From contig JAUMZC010000003.1 in the NCBI GenBank assembly GCA_030528295.1, forward strand, positions 11,419 to 53,870: a stretch of 42,452 nt of DNA, written 5' to 3'. The notes beneath the pieces were generated by a model. That model was not told where the DNA came from, ran no database searches, and was given only the letters and a program-made list of their open reading frames with translations. Within the stretch, counting starts at the first letter, position 1; each line of letters starts with the position of its first letter. Below are positions 9,778-17,071 of this stretch, piece by piece. The position numbers and the translations under genes are program-made. The DNA comes from Corynebacterium sp. (GTDB taxonomy: Bacteria; Actinomycetota; Actinomycetes; Mycobacteriales; Mycobacteriaceae).

Positions 9778-10663
9778 GCGTTTTACCCTCGTAATGCTGC
9801 TCTTTACCGCGTTGGTGATGTTTGGTGCTGGCATGCCATTCGCTTGGGCAGACGATAAGACAGTGGTGGGCAACACTCACAACCTTGATCCCCAAGACAT
9901 TGACCCATACCAACATTCATCACTGGTCCTGTACAAGGGAGTTCCCAAAGGTCAAGGATCAGGAACCGGGGTGAGCGATACGCACCCCATCGCCGGCGCG
10001 AAGTTCACCATTAAGCGGATCGAAGGCATTGAACTCAATACCCCTGAAGGTTGGGAAACCGCGAAACGACTCAAGGTGAACGAGGTAAAAAACGCGCAGT
10101 CTGATTTCATCGACTCGGCCGAAACCAATAGCGAAGGAAAGGCGATCTTCCCGGCACTGCCTGTGGGCGTATACCTAGTCGCCGAAAACCGCATAGGCGA
10201 TACTCGTCACGGAAAACACCGCGTTGCTCCGTTTCTTGTCACATTGCCAATCGGCCACGTCACCGGCGATTACTGGCAATACGATGTGGAAATCGCCGTG
10301 AAAACCAAACAGGTTCATACCGGCGTGGGCGGCCCCTTTGCAGAAGACCCGGACGGTTGGTTCCCCGACGACGATGACGAAGGCGAGGGCGGCGGTAACA
10401 ACGGCGGCAACGATGACGGCGGAGCTGGCAACGGCGGCGGCGAAGGCGATGGGGCTCGGGCTGATCAGACTGGCGCCAATGTGGCACACCCGGCTACTGA
10501 GAAGTTGAGCGCGGAGGCAATGGAGGCGTTTATGTCGGGCCGCAACATAGGTTCCGCAAAGAACCTCGCGGAAACAGGTTCGAGTGTCGACGTCGTGCTT
10601 GCTTTCGGTGCGTTGTGGCTTGCGGGAGGTTTGCTGCTTGTGCGACGGTCGCGGGCGTCGTAA
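9770..10663 (+). CDS. Minor/base pilin, SpaB-like (LAETG)
   Basis: The 297-residue protein starts at ATG 9770, inside the last codons of the sortase gene, giving a proper signal peptide (cleavage near AWA-DDKT); an upstream in-frame start would lie within the sortase coding region and lacks a signal. One prealbumin-like domain (about 35-185) contains a variant pilin motif (YWQYDVEIAVKTK) and a strand like an E-box (YLVAENR). A very acidic, Gly/Asn-rich linker spans the wall, followed by LAETG, a hydrophobic helix and RRSRAS. In the SpaA system the small minor pilin ends polymerisation and is passed to the housekeeping sortase; size, position and LAxTG motif fit that role by analogy. Confidence 0.85.
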   Translation: MTRRFTLVMLLFTALVMFGAGMPFAWADDKTVVGNTHNLDPQDIDPYQHSSLVLYKGVPKGQGSGTGVSDTHPIAGAKFTIKRIEGIELNTPEGWETAKRLKVNEVKNAQSDFIDSAETNSEGKAIFPALPVGVYLVAENRIGDTRHGKHRVAPFLVTLPIGHVTGDYWQYDVEIAVKTKQVHTGVGGPFAEDPDGWFPDDDDEGEGGGNNGGNDDGGAGNGGGEGDGARADQTGANVAHPATEKLSAEAMEAFMSGRNIGSAKNLAETGSSVDVVLAFGALWLAGGLLLVRRSRAS

Positions 10664-10671
10664 CGCAGCGG

Positions 10672-11217
10672 TCAGTTAGGGCCGCTTGCAGCAATAATAT
10701 CCGCGCGGGCGCGGGCTACCCGGGAGCGAATCGTGCCCACGCGAACCCCCGCAATTTTTGCAGCCTCGTCGTAGGTGTAGCCCAAAATTTGCGTCAGAAT
10801 CAGCGCTTCACGACGGTCAGGGGAGAGCTGCTCAATCAACATCCGGGCGTCGATCCATTCCGACCAAGAGTTCGAAGACTGGGTTTTTGCGTGGGCGTCT
10901 TCATATTCCGTACTTGCTTTCCGGGGGCGGGCAAGATCGTGCCGAATATTGTCCACCCACACCCGGCGCGCCAGGGATAGAATCCATGTGCGGGCGGAGG
11001 AGCGCGCAGCAAAACGGGGGAGTGCGCTAATCACACGAAGATAGGTTTCCTGGGTAAGGTCATCGGCTATTTCCCGTCCGCCAAGATGGGCCAGTAGACG
11101 CCAAACATCTGTTTGAGTCGCTTGGATAAATTCTGTGAGTGCGGTGCGGTCGCCTCGGCCGGCCTTGATGGCTAGCTCTGTGACGTGGGCGTCGTCACGT
11201 TGAGGGGAAGAACTCAC
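10672..11217 (-). CDS. sigC: ECF-type RNA polymerase sigma factor SigC
   Basis: The 181-residue protein has sigma region 2 (about 28-95, including the DDLTQETYLRV helix that binds core) and region 4 (about 125-175, helix-turn-helix GYTYDEAAKIAGVRVGTIRSR), with no region 3, as in ECF sigmas. Position beside katA matches sigC of C. glutamicum, where it is reported to control respiratory-chain genes. GTG 11217 lacks a Shine-Dalgarno; TATTCT lies 8 bp upstream, suggesting a leaderless transcript. No anti-sigma gene is adjacent. The 3' end is 8 bp from the convergent base pilin gene with no obvious terminator, so read-through from the pilus operon would be antisense to sigC. Confidence 0.9.
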   Translation of the reverse strand: MSSSPQRDDAHVTELAIKAGRGDRTALTEFIQATQTDVWRLLAHLGGREIADDLTQETYLRVISALPRFAARSSARTWILSLARRVWVDNIRHDLARPRKASTEYEDAHAKTQSSNSWSEWIDARMLIEQLSPDRREALILTQILGYTYDEAAKIAGVRVGTIRSRVARARADIIAASGPN

Positions 11218-11225
11218 ATCGGATA

Positions 11226-11231
11226 AGAATA
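11226..11231 (-). promoter_or_regulatory. -10 element of a probable leaderless sigC promoter
   Basis: Reading leftwards, TATTCT is followed by 8 bp and then the GTG start at 11217. There is no ribosome site between them and no clear -35. Motif-based. Confidence 0.4.
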
Positions 11232-11311
11232 CCAGCGTCTTTGCGTTTTTCGAGGTTGCGTTGAGGTGGCGGCGTGGTGTTTTTGGGCATTTGCCTGCGG
11301 TTTTTAACTAA

Positions 11312-11326
11312 ATAGGTTATTCCTAT
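11312..11326 (+). promoter_or_regulatory. OxyR-type operator upstream of katA
   Basis: ATAG-N7-CTAT (ATAG 11312-11315, CTAT 11323-11326), inside the longer dyad AATAGG-N5-CCTATT, 16 bp upstream of the katA -35. This is one half of the classical OxyR recognition pattern; the second half is degenerate (AGAA at 11334). OxyR is known to repress katA in C. diphtheriae and C. glutamicum. No oxyR gene is in the window. Confidence 0.65.
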
Positions 11327-11341
11327 TAATTGGAGAATTGC

Positions 11342-11370
11342 TTGCAGGTTTTACATATTGATTGTAAGCT
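11342..11370 (+). promoter_or_regulatory. katA promoter
   Basis: TTGCAG (11342-11347), 17-bp spacer, TAAGCT (11365-11370), giving a start near 11377 and a leader of about 27 nt that includes GAAAGGAA before ATG 11404. Confidence 0.65.
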
Positions 11371-11403
11371 TATGGCACCAGCCCATTTTGAAAGGAAACA
11401 CCT

Positions 11404-12909
11404 ATGACTGATGTAGCTTCCCGCGGCCTGTGCCCGGTAGCGCATGGCTCATCCACCGGTATGAATGGTGCCCCTGTGGCCAGCGAAAACCATTCCATTA
11501 CCCAGGGTCAGCAGGGTAGCGTTGCTCTGCATGACTTCCACTTAATCGAAAAGTTGGCTCACTTTAACCGCGAGCGCGTTCCAGAGCGCGTTGTACATGC
11601 AAAAGGCTCTGGCGCGTTCGGCGAATTCCATGTCACCGAAGATGTTTCCGCATACACTTGCGCGGCCTTGTTCCAGTCAGGCGTGACCACCCCGCTGTTG
11701 GTTCGTTTCTCCACTGTTGCCGGTGAGCAGGGCAGCCCGGACTCCTGGCGTGACGTCCGAGGATTCGCCATTAAGTTCTATACCTCCGAGGGTAACTACG
11801 ACATCGTGGGCAACAACACCCCGATCTTCTTTATCCGCGACGGTATTAAGTTCCCTGACTTCATCCACTCCCAAAAGCGTCTGCCACACACCGGTCTGCG
11901 TGACGCCAACATGCAATGGGACTTCTGGACCCGCTGCCCAGAGAGCGCACACCAGGTCACCTACCTCATGGGCGACCGTGGCATTCCAAAGACCTTCCGC
12001 CACATGGACGGATTCGGTTCCCACACCTACCAGTGGATCAACGAAGCTGGCGAACGTTTCTGGGTGAAGTACCACTTCAAGACCCGCCAGGGCTGGGAGT
12101 ACTACACCGACGAAGAAGCCGCAAAGATCACCGGCGAAAACGCTGACTCCTCCCGCGCCGACCTCTGGGACGCAATCGAACGTGGCGACTACCCAGTCTG
12201 GGACTTCTACGTCCAGATCATGCCTGTTGCTGAGGCTGAAGGGTACCGCTGGAACCCGTTCGACCTCACCAAGACCTGGTCCCACAAGGACTACCCACTG
12301 GTCAAGGTCGGCCACTTCGAGCTCAACCGCAACCCCGAGAACTTCTTCGCCCAGATCGAGCAGGCTGCGTTCGCGCCGTCGAACTTGGTGCGCGGCGTTG
12401 GTTTCTCCCCAGACAAGATGCTCATCGCACGTGGTTTCGCCTACGCGGACGCACACCGTTACCGCATCGGCGCCAACCATGAGCAGGTTCCGGTAAACCA
12501 GCCGGTCTGCCCCGTGAACTCCTACGCTCACGACGGCGCAATGACCTACCAGTTCCGTGGCGCAGAGCCCGTATACTCCCCGAACGGTTTCGGACGCGAG
12601 GGCGGCTACAACGACTCCGGCAACACCGTCACCGTGGGCACCGCAGGCGACCTGGGCTTATGGGACACTCACGGCACCGACTTCACCCGCGGCGCCTACG
12701 TGCAGCACCCCGAAGACGATGACTTCATCCAGGCAGGGCAGCTCGTCCGCAACGTGCTTGACGACGCCGCGCGGGAACGGCTCGCAGGCAACATCGCGCG
12801 CGCAATGTCCGGCGTTTCCCCTGAGATTGAGGCACGTGTCTACGAATACTGGACCAATGTAGACCCATGGCTCGGCGGACGTGTCCGCGAACTGTTTACC
12901 AGCAAGTAA
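11404..12909 (+). CDS. katA: Monofunctional haem catalase
   Basis: Converts H2O2 to water and oxygen in the cytosol. The 501-residue protein is a small-subunit catalase. Visible active-site elements are His65 (RVVHAKG), Asn137 (VGNNTP), the haem-ligand Tyr347 in [10 protein letters not shown], and the conserved FSTVAGE and [11 protein letters not shown] segments. ATG 11404 follows GAAAGGAA by about 7 bp. Divergent from sigC, as in C. glutamicum. The promoter carries an OxyR-type operator, so induction by peroxide is likely; a strong hairpin follows the gene. Confidence 0.97.
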   Translation: MTDVASRGLCPVAHGSSTGMNGAPVASENHSITQGQQGSVALHDFHLIEKLAHFNRERVPERVVHAKGSGAFGEFHVTEDVSAYTCAALFQSGVTTPLLVRFSTVAGEQGSPDSWRDVRGFAIKFYTSEGNYDIVGNNTPIFFIRDGIKFPDFIHSQKRLPHTGLRDANMQWDFWTRCPESAHQVTYLMGDRGIPKTFRHMDGFGSHTYQWINEAGERFWVKYHFKTRQGWEYYTDEEAAKITGENADSSRADLWDAIERGDYPVWDFYVQIMPVAEAEGYRWNPFDLTKTWSHKDYPLVKVGHFELNRNPENFFAQIEQAAFAPSNLVRGVGFSPDKMLIARGFAYADAHRYRIGANHEQVPVNQPVCPVNSYAHDGAMTYQFRGAEPVYSPNGFGREGGYNDSGNTVTVGTAGDLGLWDTHGTDFTRGAYVQHPEDDDFIQAGQLVRNVLDDAARERLAGNIARAMSGVSPEIEARVYEYWTNVDPWLGGRVRELFTSK

Positions 12910-12926
12910 TACTTTTTGGTACTAAT

Positions 12927-12964
12927 AACCCGGCAGCCTCTGGACGCAGCTGCCGGGTTATTTT
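12927..12964 (+). terminator. katA terminator, overlapping the end of the convergent small membrane gene
   Basis: Eleven-bp stem AACCCGGCAGC (12927-12937) with GCTGCCGGGTT (12949-12959), then ATTTTG. Its right arm overlaps the stop codon (12958-12960) of the minus-strand gene, so it may terminate both transcripts. Confidence 0.85.
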
Positions 12965-13131
12965 GCACGTCTGCCCCAAAAGAAAATCCCCACGGCGATT
13001 ATCAACCCGAGCAAAAGGTAAAGACCGAACTCGATTGGTCCAACATTTAATCCAGTTACCGCAACGATAAAAGGAAGTAGTGCATACCAAAGCACTACAA
13101 ACACCACTACGGGAATCAGTTTCTTTAGCAT
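12958..13131 (-). CDS. Small two-helix membrane protein (57 aa)
   Basis: A short minus-strand frame encodes a coherent membrane protein: basic start MLKK, hydrophobic helix 1 (about 5-26), a loop with NVGPIEFG, helix 2 (about 36-52) and a basic end WGRRAK. ATG 13131 has GAGGA six bases upstream; an adjacent ATG at 13134 would add one residue. Helix-loop-helix layout with positive ends, a ribosome site and the fit between katA and ohr support a real gene. Function unknown; a location in the cytoplasmic membrane is inferred from the sequence. Confidence 0.75.
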   Translation of the reverse strand: MLKKLIPVVVFVVLWYALLPFIVAVTGLNVGPIEFGLYLLLGLIIAVGIFFWGRRAK

Positions 13132-13158
13132 CATGCATCCTCACATTATGTAAGATGA

Positions 13159-13220
13159 CTATTTTATATTAATAGACCTCTGGGTGCTTCGATTCGCGTG
13201 CTGACAGTCTTCACTACAAT
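13159..13220 (+). promoter_or_regulatory. ohr promoter region with AT-rich dyad
   Basis: TACAAT at 13215-13220 is a good -10 for ohr and coincides with an upstream in-frame ATG (13219), arguing for the later start at 13258. An AT-rich dyad CTATT-N7-AATAG (13159-13175) lies between this -10 and the divergent small membrane gene; regulator unknown. Confidence 0.4.
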
Positions 13221-13257
13221 GGCAGGCACTTCACCTCAATGGAAAGGACTATCGAAG

Positions 13258-13689
13258 ATGGCTGAAACCCTCTATACCGCCACCGTCACCTCCACCGGCG
13301 GAGGCCGCGATGGCCGTGTCGAATCAACCACCGGCGACCTCGCACTAGACGTCCGCCCACCCAAAGAACTCGGCGGAGCAGGCGGAGCCGCCAACCCAGA
13401 ACTCCTGTTCGCCGCCGCCTGGGCAGCCTGTTTCAATGGAGCCCTGCAGCTGATCATGAAGAATGCGGGGGTGGACGTCGAAAAGCATCAGCCAACCGTC
13501 ACCGCCGACACAAGCCTCAACCGCGACCCCAGCGGCGAAGGATTCTGCCTCTCCGGCAAAATAACCGTAACGTTCGCCAACCAAGCAGAACTAAACAACG
13601 CCGCCGACCTCGTCGCCGCCGCCCACGCCTTCTGCCCATACTCCAAGGCGGTCCGAGGCGAATTCGACGCCGAAGCCGTACTTGGCTAA
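13258..13689 (+). CDS. ohr: Organic hydroperoxide reductase, Ohr/OsmC family
   Basis: Thiol peroxidase that reduces organic and fatty-acid hydroperoxides. The 143-residue protein has the Ohr length and the two reactive cysteines: peroxidatic Cys58 (AAACFNGAL context, WAACFNG) and resolving Cys126 (AHAFCPYSKA). An Arg (RDGR, 17-20) is in the expected N-terminal position. ATG 13258 has GGAAAGGA (13241-13248) in front; longer starts at 13198 or 13219 would overlap the promoter. No ohrR gene adjoins it. Position near katA makes a small peroxide-defence cluster. Confidence 0.93.
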   Translation: MAETLYTATVTSTGGGRDGRVESTTGDLALDVRPPKELGGAGGAANPELLFAAAWAACFNGALQLIMKNAGVDVEKHQPTVTADTSLNRDPSGEGFCLSGKITVTFANQAELNNAADLVAAAHAFCPYSKAVRGEFDAEAVLG

Positions 13690-14066
13690 CCTTCCGCGAA
13701 CTGCTGCATTGGGCTCTTGGTGCTCAACGGCTTCGTGACATTTGCGCTGTAAAAGCCCAGGTCGTCCGGAACTGGCGATGTTAGGTCGGCAAAACAAGCC
13801 ATTTGACGACCGTTCAAGTTTTGCGACCTGGGGTTTTGTGGTAGCAATGTAGCTAACTGGCGATGTTAGGTTGACAAAACAAGCCAATTCCGGACAAACC
13901 GCAGGTCAGGTACACGCGCAACATCCGACTCGCCCTACATACACGCGCTATTCAGCGCCCCACTCCAAGGAACGAATTCTCGTAGCACGCCCCAGCACGC
14001 CAAGTTGTTTTCCAGGCGCTGCCTCAGAACCCCCAACCCAAACCCCCCAAAAACCCAAACCCCCAA
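13690..14066. repeat. Intergenic region with a 32-bp direct repeat
   Basis: Two copies of a 32-bp sequence beginning AACTGGCGATGTTAGGT lie at 13770-13801 and 13855-13886 with two mismatches. An inverted CCCAGGTCG/CGACCTGGG pair (left arm near 13757, right near 13823) surrounds the first copy. The rest, up to the 3' end of mrpG, is C/A-rich with runs of CCCAAACC type. No gene or clear terminator recognised. Confidence 0.7.
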
Positions 14067-14393
14067 TCACCCCTTCTCCGCCACTTGCTTGTCTTCAACT
14101 CCCACTCCGTAGATTGCGCGGCCGAGGTAGAAGCTGGAGACGCTGGCTACTACGAGCATTCCGGCGATGGAGAGGATGGCGCGGATGAGGTTGTTGGGGT
14201 CGAAGCCGGTGTTGGTCCAGTCGTGGATGAGGTTGGCGATGATGATGAGGGGGATCGCTACGCCGGTGGTGGGTCCCATGATGTTTGCCCTGGTCAGGGC
14301 GTCGGGGGCGCGCCACATGGCGAGGGCTGTTAGGGCCACGAGGGCTGTGGAGAAGACGGCGATGATGGCGATGATGATTTCGCTGACGGTCAT
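14067..14393 (-). CDS. mrpG: Mrp antiporter subunit MrpG
   Basis: Last gene of the operon. The 108-residue membrane protein has three hydrophobic helices (about 3-25, 44-62, 70-92) and the family segment RAPDALTRANIMGPTTGVAI, typical of MnhG/PhaG. The single bp between mrpF and mrpG indicates coupled translation. It is a subunit of the membrane Na+(Li+)/H+ antiporter complex. Confidence 0.92.
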   Translation of the reverse strand: MTVSEIIIAIIAVFSTALVALTALAMWRAPDALTRANIMGPTTGVAIPLIIIANLIHDWTNTGFDPNNLIRAILSIAGMLVVASVSSFYLGRAIYGVGVEDKQVAEKG

Positions 14394-14394
14394 G

Positions 14395-14664
14395 TTAGCG
14401 TCGTCCCTTCGAAAGGATGCGGGAGACGGAGACTGTGGAGATGAGGCCGAGGAGTCCCGCGAGTAGTGCGATTTCGTAGGTGATGGAGGTTGGGTTCAGT
14501 AGGGTCCATAAGAGGAAGACGAATGCCATGGTGTAGAAGACCATGTCGGCGAGGACGGCGCGGCTGGTGTCTTTTTTGACCGTCAGGATGAGGATTAGGT
14601 TGGCCATCAGGGCGATTCCGGCGACGGCGATGCAGGCGTAGATGATGATGGTGAAGGCGCTCAT
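14395..14664 (-). CDS. mrpF: Mrp antiporter subunit MrpF
   Basis: The 89-residue, three-helix protein has the short central stretch SRAVLADMVFYTMAF characteristic of MnhF/MrpF. Its ATG overlaps the mrpE stop codon (ATGA). Confidence 0.92.
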   Translation of the reverse strand: MSAFTIIIYACIAVAGIALMANLILILTVKKDTSRAVLADMVFYTMAFVFLLWTLLNPTSITYEIALLAGLLGLISTVSVSRILSKGRR

Positions 14665-15140
14665 TGTGGGTCCTCGGGGTATTCGCGCACGTCGACGGTG
14701 GTGGGGTGGGGGTCGGTGTTGACGGGGCCGTAGTTGGTGTCGGAGTGTCCGGCAACGAAGGTGGATCGCAAGGGATTGCCGACGCCCTGACCAGGCGCAC
14801 CGTGGTCAATGTCGGCGACGTGCGGGGCTAGGCGTTCCTCCATGTCGGCTAGACCTGCGAGAACTTCGGAGGGGTCGGAACCGTAGACTGCTTGGACAAG
14901 AAGGATTCGGGGGCCGCCTTCTTCGACGGGATTGCGGAATCCTAGGGAAAGCGTGCCGGGGGTCATGGTGACGGATGTGGAAAACATCGCGAGTTCCTGG
15001 TCGGTGGTGACCCGCAGCGGGTAGGCCACCACCACGGGATCGAATCGTGGTTTGCGGCGGAGCACATCTCGGCAGATAATCATGGCGCCGATAAACACTT
15101 GGGTGAGTAGCCAGGCGGTGTATTTTACTGCATGTATCAT
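14661..15140 (-). CDS. mrpE: Mrp antiporter subunit MrpE
   Basis: ATG 15140 overlaps the mrpD stop (ATGA), giving 159 residues. The frame stays open further upstream but that part lies inside mrpD. The N-terminus has a membrane segment (AVKYTAWLLTQVFIGAMII), then the MnhE core with the conserved sequence TPGTLSLGF and AVYGSDPSEV. The C-terminal tail (after about 125) is polar, Pro-rich and longer than usual. Confidence 0.92.
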   Translation of the reverse strand: MIHAVKYTAWLLTQVFIGAMIICRDVLRRKPRFDPVVVAYPLRVTTDQELAMFSTSVTMTPGTLSLGFRNPVEEGGPRILLVQAVYGSDPSEVLAGLADMEERLAPHVADIDHGAPGQGVGNPLRSTFVAGHSDTNYGPVNTDPHPTTVDVREYPEDPQ

Positions 15141-16639
15141 CGTGGAACTCCAATCGCTTCGGAGACGTCGCCGAGAACAGCGGTGGTGTAGGACGGGACG
15201 TCGAGAAGCCCCTGAGCAGCAGAAAGCGTGACATCCACAAGGGGCCCAGCACAGAAAAACATGATCACGCTGAGGCACGCCATAGCTGCGCCGGGGGAAG
15301 CAAGCCACAGTGAGACCACCAAATTTGCGGGGGCGTCGGACATGGGTTTGCCCCAGAAGACGAGCCGCCACAGCCGGAGCATCGACAGTAGGGCGCCAAA
15401 ACTTGCAATCACAATTACCGCCATGACCAGCCAAGATTGCCAGGAGGCTTCGCGGGCAATGGCGGTGACAATAAAGATCTTGCCCCACAGGCCGGAGAAC
15501 GGCGGGAAACCGACTACGGAGAATGAGCCCATGACGAAAATGGCGGCAACGAGGGGGTCGCGACGCGCCAAACCGGACAGTTTTGCGAGCCGCCCAGTGC
15601 CGTACGTTTCTTCGATTGCACCCGCCGTAAGCACGAGTGAACCCACGGTAATCATGTGGTGCAACATGTAGAAAATGCCGGCGGCGATGGCCCGCTGCGG
15701 ATCCGCCGTGAGGAACGCCAACACCACCAAGATAAACGGCATGCCGTTGACCATTTGGTACGCAATCACGCGGCGCATGGTGTGCTCGCCCAGGCCCGCG
15801 AAGCCGCCGACCAGCATGGACAGGATCATGACGATCATGATTAAGGTGGCCCAGCTGGAGTCCATATCAAAAATAACAACGTAAATTCGGAAGAGCGCAT
15901 AGACCGCCACCTTGGTGTGCAGGCCGGAGAACAGGCCCATGACTGCGGCGGACGTACCCGGATAGGTGCGCGGCAGCCAGGTGTGCATTGGGAAGACACC
16001 CGCCTTCACGGAAAGCGCAATGACTACCAAGCCCATGGCAACAGTCACAGGGCCATTGCCTGCGGCGGCGCCTGCGAGTGCCGCAATATTCACCGTGCCG
16101 ATAATGCCGTAGACCATGGCCACGCCGATCAATAGCACAGTTGATGTAGTCAGGTTGACCAGAACAAATGTGCGGCCACCGGCGAGCCTGGACCAGGTGC
16201 CGGTCATGGCGATCAAACCATAGGAGGGCAGCAGCATGACCTCAATAAACACGAACAGGTTAAACAGGTCCGCAGTAAGAAGCGCGCCATTCACGCCGGC
16301 CACGAGCATCAACGCCAACGCCGGATAAAACCGTGCCCGAGTTTCGCCGGCGATGGAGGCGAACCAGTTGGCGGCCATCGCCACAATGCTGGTGGTGATA
16401 ATCATGACCGCGGAGAATGCGTCCGCAGCAAACGGAATGGAAACCCCACCAGGGAAAAGGCCCACGTTATGGGCGATCGTCCCCGAAGCGGTTTCTTGCA
16501 GCAGGAAGCCGCCACCCACGATCAAGAGCGCCGGGATAAAGAAGTGGAGCGCGTCACGGACCATACGCCACGGCAGGATCACGGCTAATGCGGCGGAGGC
16601 CAGCGGTACCGCGACGAATAACGGGAGTAGTGCGTGCAT
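15137..16639 (-). CDS. mrpD: Mrp antiporter subunit MrpD
   Basis: The 500-residue polytopic protein is related to NuoN/NuoM-type proton-pumping subunits (Proton_antipo_M). Conserved features include LFVFIEVMLLPSYGLIA with its buried Glu, KAGVFPMHTWLPRTYP with Lys and His of the ion path, and FPPFSGLWGK. About 14 membrane helices are expected. Its ATG (16639) abuts mrpC. Confidence 0.95.
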   Translation of the reverse strand: MHALLPLFVAVPLASAALAVILPWRMVRDALHFFIPALLIVGGGFLLQETASGTIAHNVGLFPGGVSIPFAADAFSAVMIITTSIVAMAANWFASIAGETRARFYPALALMLVAGVNGALLTADLFNLFVFIEVMLLPSYGLIAMTGTWSRLAGGRTFVLVNLTTSTVLLIGVAMVYGIIGTVNIAALAGAAAGNGPVTVAMGLVVIALSVKAGVFPMHTWLPRTYPGTSAAVMGLFSGLHTKVAVYALFRIYVVIFDMDSSWATLIMIVMILSMLVGGFAGLGEHTMRRVIAYQMVNGMPFILVVLAFLTADPQRAIAAGIFYMLHHMITVGSLVLTAGAIEETYGTGRLAKLSGLARRDPLVAAIFVMGSFSVVGFPPFSGLWGKIFIVTAIAREASWQSWLVMAVIVIASFGALLSMLRLWRLVFWGKPMSDAPANLVVSLWLASPGAAMACLSVIMFFCAGPLVDVTLSAAQGLLDVPSYTTAVLGDVSEAIGVPR

Positions 16640-17071
16640 TTAGTGGGCACCTTCCTCGTCGTCAGAGGCGGAATTGCGTTCAATGACGCGGGCGGAACGG
16701 AACGACGTTGGCGAAAGATAACTGGCAACCCGGCCGCGGGTTTCCAATGGGGAAAGCTCTTCGGGATCCTCCCAGCTGCGGGTGTCATCGGAACGGCCCA
16801 GCGCGGCGAGTGCCAGCATAAAAGCCGTGGTGGCCATGGTGATCACGATGGCGGTAAGCACAAAGGCTTGGGGGAGCGGATCGGCAGCTTCATCTAATGG
16901 AGTGCCTTCGAAAGGTTGTGCACGCCATGCGCCGATGCCGGCGGTCAGGATAATCAGGTTGGCAGCGTGGCTAATTAATCCCATTCCGAACACAATGCGC
17001 ACCATGCCGCGTTGGAGGATGAGGTATACTCCGCCGCCCATGAGGGTCGCAATAGTGAATGCGATAATCAC
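16640..17071 (-). CDS. mrpC: Mrp antiporter subunit MrpC
   Basis: The GTG at 17071 overlaps the mrpA stop codon (GTGA) and has GGAAAGGA just upstream, giving 143 residues; a longer frame to 17131 lies inside mrpA. It is a NuoK-like three-helix subunit with GMGLISHAANLIIL and the loop DEAADPLPQAFVLTAIVI. The C-terminal 45 residues are hydrophilic and acidic (RSDDTRSWEDPEEL), an extension beyond the family core. Confidence 0.93.
   Translation of the reverse strand: MIIAFTIATLMGGGVYLILQRGMVRIVFGMGLISHAANLIILTAGIGAWRAQPFEGTPLDEAADPLPQAFVLTAIVITMATTAFMLALAALGRSDDTRSWEDPEELSPLETRGRVASYLSPTSFRSARVIERNSASDDEEGAH

Noticed and set aside
11677..12531. 284-codon minus-strand frame opposite katA
   Set aside because: Shadow of the catalase gene, which has all active-site residues on the plus strand.
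15141..15488. Longer mrpE start at 15488
   Set aside because: It would lie within mrpD and add a non-membrane, Cys-rich stretch; the ATGA overlap at 15140 is the normal operon arrangement.
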